A stretch of 64,000 nucleotides of DNA from Capsulimonadaceae bacterium (GCA_031292625.1 JARLGU010000012.1:124001-188000), one strand, 5' to 3'. Numbered from the stretch's first letter, positions 9,613 through 18,930 are shown. The notes: generated by a model from the letters alone, not told the origin. Numbers and translations are program-made.

Positions 9613-10353
9613 ATGACCCAGATCTACGCCAATAACCTGGTCAAGACCTACGGGAACCGCACGGTTGTCAAAGGAATTTCGGTTGACGTCAGCCAAGGCG
9701 AGATCGTCGGCTTGCTCGGGCCCAACGGCGCAGGCAAAACGACGACGTTTTATATGATCGTCGGCCTGATCCGGCCGGAATCCGGCAACGTTTGCCTGAA
9801 CAACGAGGACATTACCCACCTGCCGATGTATGCGCGCGCGCAACATGGATTGGGCTATCTGGCGCAGGAGAATTCGGTCTTCCGCAAGTTGACGGCATTC
9901 GAGAACTTTATGCTTGTTCTCGAAATGTGGCGTGGTCCGGATGGGCGCAAGCTGAACCTCAAAGAGCGCCGCGACCGGGCCGATCAGCTATTGGAGGAAC
10001 TCGGGTTGGCGGCGCGCCGGGATTCGGTCGCTGGCCTGCTCTCCGGCGGTGAGCGGCGGCGGGTCGAGATCGGCCGCGTTCTCGCGACGGACCCGAAATT
10101 CATTTTGCTCGACGAGCCGTTCACGGGCGTCGATCCCCTTGCGATCAACGACCTGCAGCGCATCATCCACGATCTTATCAACCGCGGCATCGGGGTGCTC
10201 ATTACCGACCACAACGTTCACGCGACGCTGACGATCACCAACCGCGCATACATTATTTCCGACGGCGAAATCAAGACGAGCGGCTCGTCGGAAAAGCTTG
10301 TCGATGACCCGATCGCGCAACAGTTCTACCTCGGCGAGGGCTTCCGGCTATGA
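9613..10353 (+). CDS. lptB: LPS export ABC transporter ATPase LptB
   Basis: The 246-residue protein is an ABC ATPase of the LptB subfamily. Visible motifs are Walker A GPNGAGKTT (residues 36-44), a Q-loop in YLAQENSVFRKLT, the signature LSGGERRRVEIGRVLA and Walker B FILLDEPFTGVDP. The YLAQENSVFRKL segment and the GERRR signature are typical of LptB. It should power LPS extraction from the inner membrane together with the permease encoded next. Its TGA overlaps the ATG of that permease (ATGA), so the two are translationally coupled. Confidence 0.93.
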   Translation: MTQIYANNLVKTYGNRTVVKGISVDVSQGEIVGLLGPNGAGKTTTFYMIVGLIRPESGNVCLNNEDITHLPMYARAQHGLGYLAQENSVFRKLTAFENFMLVLEMWRGPDGRKLNLKERRDRADQLLEELGLAARRDSVAGLLSGGERRRVEIGRVLATDPKFILLDEPFTGVDPLAINDLQRIIHDLINRGIGVLITDHNVHATLTITNRAYIISDGEIKTSGSSEKLVDDPIAQQFYLGEGFRL

Positions 10354-11504
10354 CGGATGTCCCCGTAACGGCAAAGCGGCCCGGGAAAACCGGACTGGGC
10401 CGGACGCTCGACCGGTTCTTGTTCGCGGAGATTGTCCCGCAGGTCTTGCTCTACCTCCTGATCGTCGGCGGCATGTTTCTGCTGTTCACGGCTACCGTGG
10501 TCATGCAGAAGTTTCTTGCCAGCGGCGTGTCCATTTGGATTATCGTCGAAGTTCTGCTGCTCAACCTGCCCCCCTATATCGTGATCGCTTTTCCGATGGC
10601 GATGCTGCTCGGCGCGATCCTTGGCTTTACGAAGATCTCCACGGACAGCGAAGCCGTGGCGCTGCTTGCGGCCGGCGTTTCGTTCCGCCGCATGCTGCTG
10701 CCCGCGGCAATCGTCGGCGCGGTGCTCATGGTTGCGGGCATGATTATCAACAATACGCTCGCTCCTTTTGCGGCGGCGCGCCTCGCGGATATTTCGGCGA
10801 ACGTTCTGAAGGACACCTCCACAAGCTCCAAGCCCTTCCTGCTTCCCCCGCTGCGAACCAACGTAAACGGCGTGTCCAAGCTTCAGGCGACCGTGTGGGT
10901 CGAGGGTGGGTACGATGCGACCGAGAAGGCTTTGCGCCAGGTCTATATCACGCGCGTCGATCCCGTCACGGGCATGCCGGCGATGGAAATCTTCGCGGCG
11001 ACCGCCAATTGGCAGGGCGGCGAAAGCTGGATCCTCAAGGATGTTAACGTCCTGCGCGGCGGCGCTTACGGGCACTGGGCCTACTTCAACACGACCGAGA
11101 TTAAAGAGACGCCCACGTCGATGACGTTCCTGCAGCGCCCGCCCGAAGCGATGAACTTTAGCGACCTCAGGCGCAAGGTTCAGATCCTCAAGCAGATTGG
11201 CGGAGCGGCTCCGTCGGACATTCGGGAGGCGGAGGTAACCCTGTGGAACAAGATCTGGCTCCCGGTCGCTAGCTTCGTCTTCGCGTTCGTCGGCGCCGCG
11301 CTCGGCTTCCGTCCACAGCGCTCCGCGTCGCGCGGTATGGCGATCGGCTTCGGCGTCTTCATTATCTTCTGCTACTACGCGATGTTTAAGGGCATGGAAG
11401 TGGTCGCCACGAACGGCATGATCGCGCCATCGCTCGCCGTCAGTCTCCCCGTAATCTGCGCCACCGCTCTCGGCGTGATCCTGGTCGCGCGGACGACCAC
11501 ATAG
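10350..11504 (+). CDS. LptF/LptG-family permease
   Basis: This 384-residue YjgP/YjgQ-family protein has three hydrophobic helices in the first 110 residues (QVLLYLLIVGGMFLLF, LLNLPPYIVIAFPMAMLLGAILGF), a periplasmic beta-jellyroll of about 160 residues, and three helices at the C-terminus. That is the LptF/G layout. The gene overlaps lptB by 4 bp. Only one permease gene is present here. Enterobacteria use an LptF-LptG heterodimer, so either a homodimer forms or the partner is encoded elsewhere. Confidence 0.88.
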   Translation: MTDVPVTAKRPGKTGLGRTLDRFLFAEIVPQVLLYLLIVGGMFLLFTATVVMQKFLASGVSIWIIVEVLLLNLPPYIVIAFPMAMLLGAILGFTKISTDSEAVALLAAGVSFRRMLLPAAIVGAVLMVAGMIINNTLAPFAAARLADISANVLKDTSTSSKPFLLPPLRTNVNGVSKLQATVWVEGGYDATEKALRQVYITRVDPVTGMPAMEIFAATANWQGGESWILKDVNVLRGGAYGHWAYFNTTEIKETPTSMTFLQRPPEAMNFSDLRRKVQILKQIGGAAPSDIREAEVTLWNKIWLPVASFVFAFVGAALGFRPQRSASRGMAIGFGVFIIFCYYAMFKGMEVVATNGMIAPSLAVSLPVICATALGVILVARTTT

Positions 11505-11640
11505 GCCGTCGACGAGACGCCCCTTCCGCCGCATTGGCCGCGCCGGCATGCCCTCCCAGGCGCACCGGCAAATCCCATACTGACCCCATGATCGCAAGAG
11601 TCCGTTCGTGGGTATATCCCTATCAGACTGGAGGCGCCAT

Positions 11641-12318
11641 ATGAAGTTATTTGTCGACACGGCCAGCCTGGACGAGGTCAAGAGGGCCAGCGAGTGGGGG
11701 TTGGTCGATGGGGTAACGACGAACCCTTCGTTGATCGCGAGGGAAAATGTCCCCTATCGGAAGCGGGTGCTCGAAATCTGCGACGTGGTCGGGCCGGGTA
11801 AGGCGGTGTCCGCCGAGTGTATCGAGCCCGAGTTCGACAAGATGCTCGCGGAAGCTAGGGACATTGCGAAATGGCACCCGAATATCCACGTCAAGGTTCC
11901 GTTAACGCCCGCTGGCGTCGAGGTCATGGCGCGTCTCTCGCCCCAGGGAGTGCGGTTTAATTGCACGCTGATTTTTTCGTTGCCGCAAGCGCTTCTGGCC
12001 GCCAAGGCAGGCGCGAAGTTCCTGTCGATCTTTGTCGGACGCGTCGACGACATGGGAAGCGGCGAGGCGTTCAAGACGGTCGAGGATGCGGTGGACATGG
12101 TGAACACGTATGAGTTTCCGAATCAGCCCGAGGTGCTGGTCGCCTCAGTGCGCAGTCCGCTCCAGATCGTCGAGGCCGTGCGTGTCGGTGCACAGATCAC
12201 GACCGCGCCGTTTAAGATTCTCGAAGAGCTCTTCCACCATCCGTTGACCGACGCCGGCATCGAACGATTCGCGAAGGACTACCAAGAGGCGCTTGCGCAC
12301 GCTGCACGGAATGCGTAA
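11641..12318 (+). CDS. Fructose-6-phosphate aldolase / small transaldolase
   Basis: This 225-residue TalC/FSA-type enzyme has FVDTASLDEVKRASEWGLVDGVTTNPSLIARE at the N-terminus, and the Schiff-base lysine is Lys85 in the HVKVPLT motif. It either cleaves fructose 6-phosphate to dihydroxyacetone and glyceraldehyde 3-phosphate or transfers dihydroxyacetone units in the pentose phosphate pathway; the two cannot be told apart here. I chose the ATG at 11641 over an upstream in-frame codon because GGAGG sits at 11630-11634 and homologues begin MKLFVDTA. It is transcribed in the same direction as the lpt run but 136 bp downstream, so it is likely separate. Confidence 0.9.
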   Translation: MKLFVDTASLDEVKRASEWGLVDGVTTNPSLIARENVPYRKRVLEICDVVGPGKAVSAECIEPEFDKMLAEARDIAKWHPNIHVKVPLTPAGVEVMARLSPQGVRFNCTLIFSLPQALLAAKAGAKFLSIFVGRVDDMGSGEAFKTVEDAVDMVNTYEFPNQPEVLVASVRSPLQIVEAVRVGAQITTAPFKILEELFHHPLTDAGIERFAKDYQEALAHAARNA

Positions 12319-12479
12319 CGCACGATGCTTTTCAGCCGGCGGAAGCGGCGCCGCACATGGGGCCGTGGAGCTCCGGGAACGCCCTCGCCGGCGTGCTGAG
12401 AGCCTGAAGAATTGTCTCGGACACTGGCCGCGCAATGGAACAATCCCCGTAGCGCGGCGACGTTTCGAGACGCTATTCA

Positions 12480-13265
12480 ATGACACCTGAACCCACAGCA
12501 GATCCATTGCCAACATGGGGTCGCTCCTTCTATCAGCCGGGGGGCGGCGACGCCATTCTGGACTATGTAGCGTTTGGCCGCTTCGCTCAGCCGATCGAGC
12601 TTTCGATGGGCGCTTACCACACGGCCGGAGTTCCCGATTTTGTCGATGTCGCCTACCACACCCGTCCCGATGACCCGGAGCGCTTTGACGGATACCTGCA
12701 TGGCTACGCGGCCGATTGGCTGCGCGCCAACGACGCGTCGCAATTCTCGACCGTACGGCTCTGCGAGGACGCTATCGAGATCACTGGCCGTCTTCGCGAT
12801 CCATCGAGCCTGAACTATCTGCGCGACGTGATTGGGATCCTCGCCGGCCTGATGGACTTGAAAGGCGTCGCCGTGCTCGATCGGCTAGCGTTGCGCTGGT
12901 GGCGTCCGGCCGAGTGGAAGGAGCAGGTTTGGAAGCCGAAGACGCTCAACGTCCCCGCGCTGATCAACACCGTCGTCTCTCGCGCCGACGGTGACGTCGG
13001 CTGGACGGTCTCCACGCGGGGAATGCGCAAGTTCGGCCGCCCGGACGTCCGGCTTCGCGAAACGCCGCAGGATCAGACGCGCACGGCGGTTGACGTGGTC
13101 AACCGGATGGCGTCCATGCTCGCTCAAGGGGCCATCGTCCCCAACGGCAAGATCATCAAAACGCCCGCGATCCCAGGCGATCTGGTCTGCCGCCTCGACG
13201 GCGGCGAAGACGATCCCGCGTTCCAAAATGCGTACGTTGATATCGTGTATCCCGCAGCGCGATGA
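12480..13265 (+). CDS. Uncharacterised protein, 261 aa
   Basis: I do not recognise this protein with certainty. It has no signal peptide or membrane helix. The middle (DAIEITGRLRDPSSLNYLRDVIGILAGLMDLKGVAVLDRLALRWW) and the end (RMASMLAQGAIVPNGKIIKTPAIPGDLVCRLDGGEDDPAFQNAYVDI) read like a compact alpha/beta cytoplasmic domain. The reading frame is open for 786 bp and has the same codon style as its neighbours, so it is very likely real. It stands 161 bp after the aldolase gene and converges with the glycosidase gene downstream. No function is proposed. Confidence 0.6.
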   Translation: MTPEPTADPLPTWGRSFYQPGGGDAILDYVAFGRFAQPIELSMGAYHTAGVPDFVDVAYHTRPDDPERFDGYLHGYAADWLRANDASQFSTVRLCEDAIEITGRLRDPSSLNYLRDVIGILAGLMDLKGVAVLDRLALRWWRPAEWKEQVWKPKTLNVPALINTVVSRADGDVGWTVSTRGMRKFGRPDVRLRETPQDQTRTAVDVVNRMASMLAQGAIVPNGKIIKTPAIPGDLVCRLDGGEDDPAFQNAYVDIVYPAAR

Positions 13266-13302
13266 CTCTTCCGGAACGCCGGACACTCTTACCGCGCGGT
13301 CC

Positions 13303-15360
13303 TCAAATCTGCGCGGGAAAGTCCTCCGCCCGCAGGCGCCACTTCGCGCTGCTCTTGAGTCCGCTACCGGCCATCATCGCGACGGCCGCGAGGATGCCGC
13401 CGTTGCCGGGGAGATAGAGCGGCAGGGTGTCGTCTACCTGGAAGTTATGGCCGTTGGGCAGGTACCGGTTCTTTGGGGCGTTCATGAGAAGCGCGTCGAA
13501 CGCGTCGTCCAGGCGGCCCAGGCGTGTCGCGGTCATCGCCAACACTGGATAGTCCCATCCCCAGGTCGACTGCCATTTCCAGTTATTCAGCACGTCGTTG
13601 TACGTCCGGTTCATTATTTCTGCGTCGATAAGCGGCGTCGAGGGAAGAAACCCAAGCGCCATAAGCAGGGATGGATGGTCGTGACGCACCGTATGCGGGG
13701 CGCTTTCGACGGCTGCGTAAAGGCCGTCGATCACCAGCGGGCGGGAGAGGCGTGCTAAAACGTCGTCCCAGTCCGCCCTTCGCACAAGTCCCTGCCGCTC
13801 GCGCCATGTTTGCGCGGTTTCGAGGCCCCACCACCAATACGCCAGCTCATAGGTGGGGTTGATGGTGTCGTCCGGCCTGTACGACTCCTGGGCAGGGATT
13901 GACGGCGGACCGAGGACAAATCGACCGTCGGTTTCAATCGCAAACGAGCCCATGAACTCGGCGGTCTCCGCCACGATTAAGCTAAACTTGTCGAGCGTTT
14001 CGCGAACTGGCTGTTGACGGTAGAGCAATTCGGCGTAGTAGATTGGATGTGGCTGCTGCCACAGGAGAAACGGTCCGATCGAGCTGGGCATTTCGCGGCC
14101 CTCGAGCGACGGGCATTTGGGCCAGCGCGCGCCGGTGCAGCCTTGCCGGCGAGCGGTCTCGCGTGCGGCCGGCAGGATGGTCTCGTACCACGGCAGGCTG
14201 CGCTCAAGCAACTCGGGCCGGCCCCACATTGGGAACTGCGCCGCGTGCCACCAGTGCATTTCGAGGTGGAAGCGGCCGTACCACGAATTCATGACGAGCC
14301 CCGTCTCTTGCGGCGGCAGGCTTCCGCAGCATTGGATTCGGGTGAGGTATTCGCTGAGGACGATGCGCCGCTCCAACTCGTGCGCGCGCTCGTCGGTCGA
14401 GCCGCTCAAGTCGATCGCTGCTCCGCTGTGCCAGAATCTCCGCCATGCCGACGCCGACGCCGCGATCGAGACGTCAAACGCCGGCAATTCTTCGACAATC
14501 GGCTTGGCAGAAAACGCGGCGCAGAATTCTGCGGTCGAAGCGCCCTCGAACGCGATGTCGTACGTGTGGGCAAGTTTCGTATCCCGGAGCTGATGGGCCT
14601 GGGCGGAATCGAATGCCACATAATAGCGGTCGTCGTCGAGGATCCGCTCGAAATACGTCCGGCTCGGCGTATGCGCAACGATCGTTTTATGGAGTGCGGA
14701 TGTGCTCGGCGCCGCCCCATCGCCTACCCTCGGATCGTATTGCGCGCCTGTCTCCATGCCGGGAAGGTACGGAAACATGATGCGAACCGCAAGCCTTCCA
14801 TCGGTGAGCAGCGGGGATGTGACGCGGACAGCGACGGCGTCGATATCCGGATGGCAAAGCGTAACGACGCTGACGGGACGCGTGCCGATGCGAAATTCGC
14901 TCGTGATTACGCCCGATGCGAGATCCAGGGTTTGACGGGTGTCCGTGATCAGATTCGGGTCGACGCGTTGGTGAGTGAGAGCCGAATCCTCGCGATAGAC
15001 GAAGCCAATGCACCCGAGCTGCAACCGGTGCGGATTTTCGCGCAGCCATGTTGCCGCGGAAAGGGGACCGGCGTCGCCGCTGAGGACGGCGGGGTAGGGG
15101 AACGACCCCCGGCGGTTCTTGTGATACGAATAGGTCTGCGGAAGCGTGAACCCGTGCGGGTTGGCACTCGTGTGAAATCCCCACTGCGCCTGCGTCCCTA
15201 GCGGGATTCCGCGCCGGTACGCCGATGGCAGCGACTGCAGTCCGGTCAAGTCCGCCGTGAACGCAAACTCCCCGTTGCCAACGGACAACGGAGCGAGCGG
15301 GTCAAAATCGGTAATAGTAATGTTGTGTCTCGTGACGACGCCGAGCCGATCGATGGCCAT
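13303..15360 (-). CDS. Six-hairpin (GH65/GH95-like) glycosidase, cytoplasmic
   Basis: The 685-residue protein has no signal peptide. An N-terminal beta-sandwich (residues 1-270, starting ITDFDPLAPLSVGNGEFAFTADLTG) is followed by an (alpha/alpha)6 barrel with the segment NSWYGRFHLEMHWWHAAQFPMWGRPELL, typical of inverting enzymes related to GH65, GH95 or alpha-rhamnosidases. The late segment WKWQSTWGWDYPVLAMTATRLG also fits six-hairpin barrels. The substrate and exact family are not readable. ATG start with a CGGAGA ribosome site. Confidence 0.75.
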   Translation of the reverse strand: MAIDRLGVVTRHNITITDFDPLAPLSVGNGEFAFTADLTGLQSLPSAYRRGIPLGTQAQWGFHTSANPHGFTLPQTYSYHKNRRGSFPYPAVLSGDAGPLSAATWLRENPHRLQLGCIGFVYREDSALTHQRVDPNLITDTRQTLDLASGVITSEFRIGTRPVSVVTLCHPDIDAVAVRVTSPLLTDGRLAVRIMFPYLPGMETGAQYDPRVGDGAAPSTSALHKTIVAHTPSRTYFERILDDDRYYVAFDSAQAHQLRDTKLAHTYDIAFEGASTAEFCAAFSAKPIVEELPAFDVSIAASASAWRRFWHSGAAIDLSGSTDERAHELERRIVLSEYLTRIQCCGSLPPQETGLVMNSWYGRFHLEMHWWHAAQFPMWGRPELLERSLPWYETILPAARETARRQGCTGARWPKCPSLEGREMPSSIGPFLLWQQPHPIYYAELLYRQQPVRETLDKFSLIVAETAEFMGSFAIETDGRFVLGPPSIPAQESYRPDDTINPTYELAYWWWGLETAQTWRERQGLVRRADWDDVLARLSRPLVIDGLYAAVESAPHTVRHDHPSLLMALGFLPSTPLIDAEIMNRTYNDVLNNWKWQSTWGWDYPVLAMTATRLGRLDDAFDALLMNAPKNRYLPNGHNFQVDDTLPLYLPGNGGILAAVAMMAGSGLKSSAKWRLRAEDFPAQI

Positions 15361-15602
15361 AGTGATCTCCGATAAGAGTATGGCACGTGCGGAGGGCGGC
15401 TGAAATAGGATCGTTAGGAAAAGATGCTATCCGGGGGGGCGGGGCCACCGATTTTTCCTTGGCGCGTCGCCCGTCGCGAAGCAATAGCCGGAAGCGAGGG
15501 AGTGCCGGTTGACAATATGTTCCGAGCGCTTTGAATTGCATCAAGCGCCCGGTTGCCTTCAGCCTCGCGACGCGCCTCCGCCCATGCTTGGGCAGGGGCG
15601 CG

Positions 15603-16508
15603 TCAATCGACGCTGAACGTCATGGCGACGGGGGAATAGGCGCTCCCGCTCTGGATCGTCATGATGGATGTGCTGGTCGCCACGTCGTGCCCGGACACGG
15701 CCTGATAGCCGGGAGAACCATGATCGAATCCGCCGCTGACCTGGCCAGCCTGCAGGGACTTCACATGGCCGTCGCAAGCCAGGAAGTTTGCGAGATTTGA
15801 GTGCCGTCCGATGCCGGGAGTCAGGTTGATGGTGTTGAGCGGAGATGCCGCCGAGCCGCCGGTCGCAAGCGTTGAGAGCGGTGACGTCGTTCCATGCGGG
15901 GTGTCGCCGCAGCAGTTGTTCTGGTAGAGATAGTCGTAATTGTTGCCCGAAAGCGATGCCGTGTAATAGGCATACTGGCCGCCGGAGTACCCTGTCACGC
16001 GCGCGGAGTCTCCCTGGATCTCAAACAACAAGCACGTTAGCGCCGGGGCGCTGAACTTTGTCAGGTTGCCGTCCGCTCCAGACGGCGATCCGCCGCAGCC
16101 CGAGGAGTACGGAGCCATGCCGAATGCCAGATTCATGTTGACCGCGTACGAAACCGTCGTCGTGACGCCTCCGGCCGTGACCGCTGCGTCCGGAACGTTG
16201 TCGTCTGGACAGGCAAAGACGCCAGCGCTCTTGAGGTACGGATACAGTTCCCAGGCCCATCCCTGCCCGGTATTCGTGCCGCAAAAGCTGGCCCAGTAGT
16301 TTGTGCCCGCCGGGACCATTTCGTCGTAGTCCTGTGTGTATTGCAGGAAGGCGACTCCCAGCTGTTTTTCGTTGCTTGCGCAGGACGCTTGTCGCGCCTT
16401 TTCGCGCGCTGTCGCGAAAACAGGGAATAGAATCGCCGCGAGTATTGCAATGATAGCGATAACAACGAGTAGCTCAATAAGCGTGAACCCGGCTCTGCGT
16501 GGTGTCAT
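15603..16508 (-). CDS. DUF1559-type pseudopilin-like protein
   Basis: The product begins [31 protein letters not shown], a class III/type IV prepilin leader with cleavage expected after Gly and the mature protein starting FTLIE, so PilD-type peptidase processing is likely. Next come [29 protein letters not shown] and, near the end, [14 protein letters not shown], the H-x9-DG motif of DUF1559 proteins, which are expanded in Planctomycetota, Armatimonadota and relatives. It is probably an extracellular pseudopilin or surface protein. I start it at 16508, not at the longer frame start, because the leader must be N-terminal. Length about 301 aa. Confidence 0.88.
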   Translation of the reverse strand: MTPRRAGFTLIELLVVIAIIAILAAILFPVFATAREKARQASCASNEKQLGVAFLQYTQDYDEMVPAGTNYWASFCGTNTGQGWAWELYPYLKSAGVFACPDDNVPDAAVTAGGVTTTVSYAVNMNLAFGMAPYSSGCGGSPSGADGNLTKFSAPALTCLLFEIQGDSARVTGYSGGQYAYYTASLSGNNYDYLYQNNCCGDTPHGTTSPLSTLATGGSAASPLNTINLTPGIGRHSNLANFLACDGHVKSLQAGQVSGGFDHGSPGYQAVSGHDVATSTSIMTIQSGSAYSPVAMTFSVD

Positions 16509-16562
16509 GCGTATCCCTTTCTCCGCTCTCGATGCTGCAAAGGCCATTTCGTAACGATCATC

Positions 16563-16611
16563 CTCTACAGCATGCTATAGAGATAATATCACGTCGTCCA
16601 ATTCTTGTCAA
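16563..16611 (-). promoter_or_regulatory. Promoter with 20-bp near-perfect palindrome
   Basis: On the minus strand TTGACA (16606-16611) is followed after 17 bp by TATTAT (16583-16588). Directly behind the -10 box, at 16563-16582, is CTCTATAGCATGCTGTAGAG, in which 9 of 10 base pairs are symmetric. Its place at the start of transcription fits an operator for a dimeric repressor controlling the first DUF1559 gene. Confidence 0.65.
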
Positions 16612-16658
16612 TACGATTTTTCGGTCATCTGAGAATCGAACGTTTGGCACAATGCAAA

Positions 16659-16682
16659 GCGCCCTCGCGCGGGCGAGGGCGC
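16659..16682 (-). terminator. Hairpin terminator after the second DUF1559 gene
   Basis: A perfect 10-bp GC-rich stem (GCGCCCTCGC / GCGAGGGCGC) with a 4-nt loop lies 41 bp after the stop of the 16724-17620 gene, followed on the minus strand by TTTGCATTG. The T-run is weak but the stem is very stable. Confidence 0.55.
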
Positions 16683-16723
16683 ACGTTGAGCGCCGCTTCA
16701 GAGGCTATCTCAGGCGTCGCGGC

Positions 16724-17620
16724 TTAATTGTAACTCATCGTTGCTCCCAGCGTTGTCGCGCCGCAGGAAGTCTTCGCCGCCGCTTGATCGTCTCCGCAAT
16801 CGTAGCCGGATGGAATGAAGTTCGTCGAGCCGACCGCGACCGCGTTCGCCGTGAACCATTTGGCGTGGCCGTCCGCCATGACGAAGTTTGCGCCTTGATT
16901 GTGAACTCCATTGGGGAACGACGTCAGGATCCGGCCGCTGCGCCACTGCTGGTTGCCGCTTCCGCCCGTAAATCCCCCTGCTCCCTCCGCGAAGCCGGTG
17001 AGATTGGTGCCCGTCGCGCCGCAATTGACGCCGCCGTTGAAGCCGTTGCAGACCGGATCGGCGCCTGAGGCGAGCGGCGGCAATTTGCTCGGATCGTTGT
17101 GATCGCCAAAGTATTCCAGGATCGCGACCGTCCGCGACGGCGATGTGCACTCCGACATCTGCACGGAACGCGGCGACGCTGGCCCTGCTGTGCCGGCTCC
17201 GTGGACGCTCACCCGGGCGCACTCGAGCATGTTCTGGTTGAACGCGTACGACATCGGGTAAAGCGTCGGCGTGCCCGTGGTGTTGTTGGGATCGCTTGGG
17301 CAATCGAATGCATTGACGGATTTCAGGTACGGATAGATCAAGTTCGTCCAGTAGCCGCCCCCCAAATTCACCCCGAGCGTCGTCAGACCGCACGGAAACG
17401 TTTCGTCGTAGTCCTGCACGTACTGGATCATGGCCAGACCGATCTGCTTCTCATTGTTCAGGCACGCAGTTCCCCTTGCCTTGTCCCTCGCCGAAGCAAA
17501 TACCGGGAACAAAATAGCTGCCAAAATACTAATAATAGCGATAACTACGAGCAATTCAATTAGTGTAAATCCATGGTGCGCACGCGTAACCGTGCCGCGG
17601 CCAGTCTTCTGTCTTTTCAT
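16724..17620 (-). CDS. DUF1559-type pseudopilin-like protein
   Basis: This 298-residue paralogue of the neighbouring gene starts [24 protein letters not shown] and continues [49 protein letters not shown]. The motif [16 protein letters not shown] (H-x9-DG) is near the C-terminus. As in its neighbour, the prepilin leader predicts processing at Gly-Phe and export through a type II/IV pilus-like system. GGAG lies 8 bp before the ATG at 17618-17620. A terminator and a separate promoter lie between the two paralogues, so they are probably separate units. Confidence 0.88.
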   Translation of the reverse strand: MKRQKTGRGTVTRAHHGFTLIELLVVIAIISILAAILFPVFASARDKARGTACLNNEKQIGLAMIQYVQDYDETFPCGLTTLGVNLGGGYWTNLIYPYLKSVNAFDCPSDPNNTTGTPTLYPMSYAFNQNMLECARVSVHGAGTAGPASPRSVQMSECTSPSRTVAILEYFGDHNDPSKLPPLASGADPVCNGFNGGVNCGATGTNLTGFAEGAGGFTGGSGNQQWRSGRILTSFPNGVHNQGANFVMADGHAKWFTANAVAVGSTNFIPSGYDCGDDQAAAKTSCGATTLGATMSYN

Positions 17621-17682
17621 CGTCAATCTCCATTCTAAGCGGATCTTGCTTGGATACAACGATCAACTCGGTGCATTGACTT

Positions 17683-17699
17683 GTATACCAACGGTATAC
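17683..17699. promoter_or_regulatory. Perfect palindrome GTATACC-N3-GGTATAC
   Basis: A perfect 7-bp inverted repeat with a 3-bp centre lies 63 bp before the DUF1559 start at 17620 and in the divergent gap shared with the sulfate operon. TATACA within it could serve as a minus-strand -10 box. It looks like an operator for a LacI/GntR-type dimer, but the regulator is unknown. Confidence 0.5.
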
Positions 17700-17811
17700 T
17701 TGACATTTTAACACGTTCCCAGGGCCTTGTCAATAACTTGCGCAACGAGCGTGCGGCGAACTGGCGTCACTGCGATGGGAACGCGATTTTCCACGCGATT
17801 TGTCAAGCGTG

Positions 17812-17840
17812 TTGACATTCTTTACACGAGTGGTTACAAT
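17812..17840 (+). promoter_or_regulatory. Strong promoter of the sulfate operon
   Basis: TTGACA (17812-17817) and TACAAT (17835-17840) are separated by the ideal 17 bp, 83 bp before the start of the sulfate-binding protein gene. Confidence 0.8.
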
Positions 17841-17842
17841 GC

Positions 17843-17881
17843 TTTCAATAATCCATAGTATTCACGTATGGATTATTGAAA
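17843..17881 (+). promoter_or_regulatory. Perfect 15-bp inverted repeat at the sulfate operon start site
   Basis: Arms TTTCAATAATCCATA (17843-17857) and TATGGATTATTGAAA (17867-17881) match perfectly around a 9-nt spacer. The repeat begins 3 bp after the -10 box, so it covers the transcription start and early leader. It could be a repressor operator that responds to sulfur supply, or a 5' hairpin in the mRNA. Confidence 0.75.
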
Positions 17882-17922
17882 AATGCGGCGATGAATCTGG
17901 CCGCTTAACAAAGGATGTTCCG

Positions 17923-18930
17923 ATGAAACTGCTTAAACTCGCTGCAACGGCGCTCGCCGTGTTTGCCGTGCTCGGCATTTCCGCCGCCGCACACGCCCAG
18001 GATAAACTGCTCAATGTCTCGTATGATCCGACGCGTGAGCTCTACAAGGCCTATAATGCCGGTTTCGAGGCCTCTTGGAAACACAAGACAGGTAAGGCTA
18101 TTGAAGTCCAGCAGTCGCACGGCGGCTCTGGTAAGCAGGCGAGGGCGGTTCTCGACGGCTTGGGCGCCGATGTCGTCACGCTCGGCATCCCCTCGGACAT
18201 CGACGCATTGGCGAAGGCGGGATTGGTCCGTCACGATTGGCCGACGGTGTTCCCAAACCACAGCGTCCCATACACCTCAACCATTGCGTTCGTCGTTCGC
18301 AAGGGGAATCCCAAAGGGATTAAGGACTGGGGCGACCTGATTAAACCGGGCGTTAATGTCGTCACGCCGAGCCCGAAGTCCAGTTCGGGGGGACGATGGA
18401 ACTATCTCGCGGCGTGGGGCTGGGCCGAATTGACGCAGGGAGGCAAGGCTTCGGCGCGTAACTATGTTGCAAAGCTTTATGCGAATGCTCCTATCCTCGA
18501 TTCCGGCGCACGCGGCTCGACGGTGACGTTCGTCGATCGCGGACAGGGCGATGTATTGATTGCGTGGGAGAACGAAGCGCTGCTGATCACCAAAAGTCTG
18601 GGAGCAGGCAAGTACGAGATCGTGCGCCCCTCGCTGACCATTCGCGCCGAACCGCCGATCGCCGTCGTGGACAAGAACGTCGATGAGCACGGCACTCGTC
18701 AGATCGCGATAAACTATTTGAGCGGCCTCTACACGCCGGAAGGCCAGAAGATCGCAGCCGAGAACTTCTACCGTCCGTTGTACACAAAGGGCGTTCCCAA
18801 AGCCGAACTCGCGGTATTCCCGAAGGTCAAGGAGTTCACGTTCGAGAAGGTGTTCGGGAGCTGGGACGCCACGCAGAAAGCGCACTTTGACGATGGCGGC
18901 GTGTTCGACCAAATATACGCCAAGCACTAG
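17923..18930 (+). CDS. Sulfate ABC transporter substrate-binding protein
   Basis: This 335-residue periplasmic protein has a clear signal peptide (LKLAATALAVFAVLGISAAAHA, cleavage after AHA). Family motifs are NVSYDPTRELY, QSHGGSGKQARAVLDGLGADVVTLG, SPKSSSGGRWNYLAAWGWA and VLIAWENEALL, typical of Sbp/CysP, which bind sulfate or thiosulfate. It is the first gene of the SBP-cysT-cysW-cysA cluster. I begin it at the ATG at 17923; a longer open frame runs upstream through the promoter and inverted repeat and is not coding. Strong promoter and a perfect palindrome lie directly upstream. Confidence 0.93.
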   Translation: MKLLKLAATALAVFAVLGISAAAHAQDKLLNVSYDPTRELYKAYNAGFEASWKHKTGKAIEVQQSHGGSGKQARAVLDGLGADVVTLGIPSDIDALAKAGLVRHDWPTVFPNHSVPYTSTIAFVVRKGNPKGIKDWGDLIKPGVNVVTPSPKSSSGGRWNYLAAWGWAELTQGGKASARNYVAKLYANAPILDSGARGSTVTFVDRGQGDVLIAWENEALLITKSLGAGKYEIVRPSLTIRAEPPIAVVDKNVDEHGTRQIAINYLSGLYTPEGQKIAAENFYRPLYTKGVPKAELAVFPKVKEFTFEKVFGSWDATQKAHFDDGGVFDQIYAKH

